A stretch of 64,000 nucleotides of DNA from positions 69,839,665 through 69,903,664 of the forward strand of contig NC_065570.1 in assembly GCF_937616625.2 (NCBI RefSeq), given 5' to 3'. The stretch is from Mercurialis annua. Taxonomy: Eukaryota > Streptophyta > Magnoliopsida > Malpighiales > Euphorbiaceae. Positions 61,781 to 64,000 of this stretch are shown here, in pieces; the first letter of the stretch is position 1; the number at the start of each line of letters is the position of its first letter. The position numbers and the translations under genes were made by a program. A model generated the notes under the pieces. That model ran no database searches, was not told the origin of the DNA, and saw nothing but the letters and a program-made list of their open reading frames with translations.

Positions 61781-62139
61781 TTTTCTTTATTTAGACTGAT
61801 ATATTTTTAAGTAGTTGTTTTTATTTTTTAATTGCAAAATTAATTAATGGGAAAGGAGTTGATAGAAGATGTGGAAGGTGAAAATGGACGGAGCAAGAGA
61901 GGCTTGCCCTTTAACAGAGGGACCTTTGCCCACTATAAGCCAACATCACATGCAGAGATGGACCTTCAACAGGGTCCACTAAACAAAGGAATCTATCTTC
62001 TCACATCTTCATTTCATTTCCCTAAAAAATTTATGTATTTATTGAATATTAACAGCTAACATTTTTTTACGGTATGTGAATTTTTTTTTTCATACAGTAT
62101 ATTTATATTTTAAATTATAATTTTATAGAAACAAAATAT
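61781..62139. other. Non-coding spacer with a short unsupported frame
   Basis: A 70-codon frame (61847-62059) has no recognisable domain. Its composition (CCTTTGCCCACTATAAGCC) is less AT-rich than its surroundings, but nothing supports it as a gene. Confidence 0.35.
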
Positions 62140-62557
62140 ATTCCTGCAGTTTTGGTTAAAAATTGCCGGTTTACGGTTTAAATGAACATAAAACCAGTCC
62201 TGAGCTGTCCTTTGAGCGGTTGCAATTGGTTCTGGTTCATGGTGCAAGTCGGTTCAAAAAATTAATCGAGCAATAAAATATGACAGATAAATATTTGATT
62301 AATATATAAAATTAATGTCGCCAAACTAAATATAGATGTGTGTGATTGATATTATCCATAATTTAGAGCTAATCAAACAATAAAACAAATTGATTAATAT
62401 ACAACAAAATAAACAAATTAAAAATTATTCAAATAATTATAGATATGATTAATATTGTTAATGCATTAGATTTAAGTAATTAGAAAAAAATGACAAATAT
62501 ATACCTAGCTAATATATAAAAATAAATTTTAATAATTATATATATGTATATGGTCTA

Positions 62558-62653
<96 letters not shown>

Positions 62654-62872
62654 AAAATAATAAAAATATGATAGTATAAATTATTAATTAATTATCTTTA
62701 TTGTACGTATTTAAAATTTAGTTTTTTAAAAAGAATTGGAACCGGAACTGCTGATTTTGAACCGAAACTGGCAGTTTTGATTAAGGAAGTTGGAACAAAC
62801 AGACTAGTTTTGTTTCAGTTTTGAATATGGCCGGGCTGGTTGATGGGCCGTTTCGGCCCATAACCACATCTA
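62140..62872. mobile_element. Decayed hAT-like element containing a (TA)n tract
   Basis: Both sides carry degenerate GGTT / AACCGGAACTG words like the subterminal parts of the elements at 1486 and 35539. The right end reads (other strand) TAGATGTGGTTATGGGCC, close to the TAGAGGTGGCCATGGGCC end at 2057. The left end is not identified. Confidence 0.5.
62560..62651. repeat. (AT)n microsatellite, about 46 units
   Basis: Uninterrupted AT run of about 92 bp inside the hAT-like relic. Length is uncertain because of assembly difficulty. Confidence 0.9.
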
Positions 62873-63045
62873 CAATATTGCACCTACGTGAAAATCATAA
62901 CATGTCTTATGCGTCACAAGAAATTCGCAACACACACATAAAATTAACTGCCCTTGAAAAATATTGGACAACCAAATTCGCTAAGCATTTTATAAAATAA
63001 AATGATATAAAATATTGTACTCAACAAGTCTTACGATTTGTAATG

Positions 63046-63362
63046 ACATTAAAAAAAAAACCATTTTCAAGTCCCTAAATAACACCACTTTTGATTATTT
63101 TCTCCTTAAAACTTATGTTTGTCTCTTTTTATCATTTAACTTAGCAAAAACACATTTTTAAATACTTGAATGACAAAAACGACGCTATTTAGGATAAAAA
63201 TTTGTATTTTCAAACATAATATAACAATGTCGTTTTTATCATTCAAGAACTTGAAAATGTGTTTTCGTTAAATTGAAGGGTCAAAAAAAAATAAAATTTA
63301 GTTTAAGAATCAGATAATCAAAAGTGGTATAGTTTAAGGATCTGAAAATGACTTTTTCCTTA
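63046..63362. mobile_element. Foldback MITE, about 315 bp
   Basis: Inverted ends: CATTTTCAAGTCCCTAAA and CACCACTTTTGATTAT on the left, ATAATCAAAAGTGGTAT and TTAAGGATCTGAAAATG on the right. Central AAAACGACGCTATT against AATGTCGTTTTTATC. Non-coding. Confidence 0.78.
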
Positions 63363-63951
63363 AAAAAAAGGATCCTTACGAAGATTTTTTAGAGTAAGAA
63401 CCAGTGATTATCTGGTTACTGCCAGAAATGCCCTTAAATATTAAATAATATAGTTTTAATCTTTATTCAATAAAATCTCTTCGCTTTGTAGCTCTCCGAT
63501 TTGGAGTTTATTGTTTTCTTAAAAAGAATTTTATGGTTTTATGTTTTATTTTATTAGATCTCTCAATAATTTCTAGTGTTTATTTGGAATTTAGAGTCAA
63601 TTTCATGTAAATTTGAGATTTTAAAGGGATGTCTATCTAACTTTAAAAAATTCCATGGACAAAAATAGTCGAAAATACTTAATTTCAACGATTTATAAGT
63701 TTCAAGGTTTAATCGGAAGTGTTTTAAAATCAAGACCCTCGCACGCAACGGGACTTTGTTCATCGTTTACGTCCAAGATGACAAACTTAGCGAGATCCAC
63801 GGTTTGAGCCTTTTCATTTTCGATTAATTTTTTGTTTGTTTTGCTTGTTTTCTTTATTGTTTTTTTATGTCTTTGATATACTAGAGTCTGAAAGATCATA
63901 TAGTCAAATCTTGTCATATAACTTTCTAAATTGTACTTTAATCTTGATCTA
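63363..63951. other. Terminal non-coding stretch
   Basis: Unrecognised sequence; the antisense frames at 63563-63763 and 63702-63917 have no known domain. It could be the 5' leader of the frame beginning at 63952. Confidence 0.35.
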
Positions 63952-64000
63952 ATGGATTCTTTTGAGAGGGAAAAAACAATTCTTGATAGCGTGTCTCCAC
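63952..64000 (+). CDS. Possible start of a coding frame running off the right edge
   Basis: ATG at 63952 opens a frame of 16 codons (MDSFEREKTILDSVSP) to the window end. The hydrophilic text looks like a real N-terminus, perhaps of a retroelement protein, but it is too short to identify. Confidence 0.25.
   Translation, partial: MDSFEREKTILDSVSP

Noticed and set aside
61847..62059. 70-codon frame starting MGKELIEDVEG
   Set aside because: Less AT-rich than its surroundings, but no family recognised, no promoter or conserved end; noted in the spacer entry only.

Overview
The window is plant nuclear DNA, almost certainly from a eudicot. It is very AT-rich, its spliced genes have ordinary GT/AG introns, and its proteins are plant-specific families (two trihelix transcription factors and a WAT1/UMAMIT-type transporter). 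It is also full of plant transposon classes: Ty1-copia, Ty3-gypsy chromovirus, L1 LINE, tRNA-derived SINE, hAT, Mutator-like (MULE), Harbinger-like and Stowaway-like elements. The species cannot be named from the sequence alone.

Layout. Positions 1-2134 (minus strand) hold the 5' part of an ALG10-type glucosyltransferase gene. It is a pseudogene with stop codons, frameshifts and a hAT element inside its first exon. Just upstream on the same strand, 2714-2830, lies an isolated mevalonate kinase first exon. Positions 5093-7233 (minus) carry an intact seven-exon WAT1-related transporter gene of 363 residues. From 7.3 to 18.6 kb the DNA is intergenic and packed with short inverted-repeat elements, several flanked by clean 9-bp target duplications, plus a 1.6-kb element with long terminal inverted repeats. 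An intronless-CDS trihelix gene (446 aa) sits at 19149-20489 (plus). From 20.5 to 41 kb there are MITEs, a poly(A) retroposon with a 16-bp target duplication, a SINE relic, an L1 tail, hAT elements, a 106-bp (TA)n tract and a GC-rich tandem repeat. A complete, young Ty1-copia retrotransposon occupies 41233-46286, with 280-bp LTRs that differ at three positions and one intact 1471-aa gag-pol frame. Between 46 and 52.2 kb lie nested Stowaway-like and MULE MITEs, two related Harbinger-like elements and a decayed gypsy chromovirus 3' end. After about 6 kb of AT-rich DNA, a two-exon GT-2-type trihelix gene (669 aa) runs from 58350 to 60845 (plus). The last 3 kb contain more MITEs, a hAT-like relic and a second (TA)n tract.

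Only three ordinary genes look functional: the transporter and the two trihelix factors. They are separate transcription units, not a pathway. The two trihelix genes belong to different subfamilies but lie on the same strand about 38 kb apart. From memory this recalls the Arabidopsis cluster At1g76870 / At1g76880 / At1g76890, so the arrangement may be ancestral microsynteny expanded here by transposons.

I found no convincing new biological system. The most informative observations are the multiply disabled ALG10 copy carrying a precise hAT insertion, the recent copia insertion, the related MITE families with exact target duplications, the poly(A) retroposon, and a run of tiny upstream ORFs before the first trihelix start codon.
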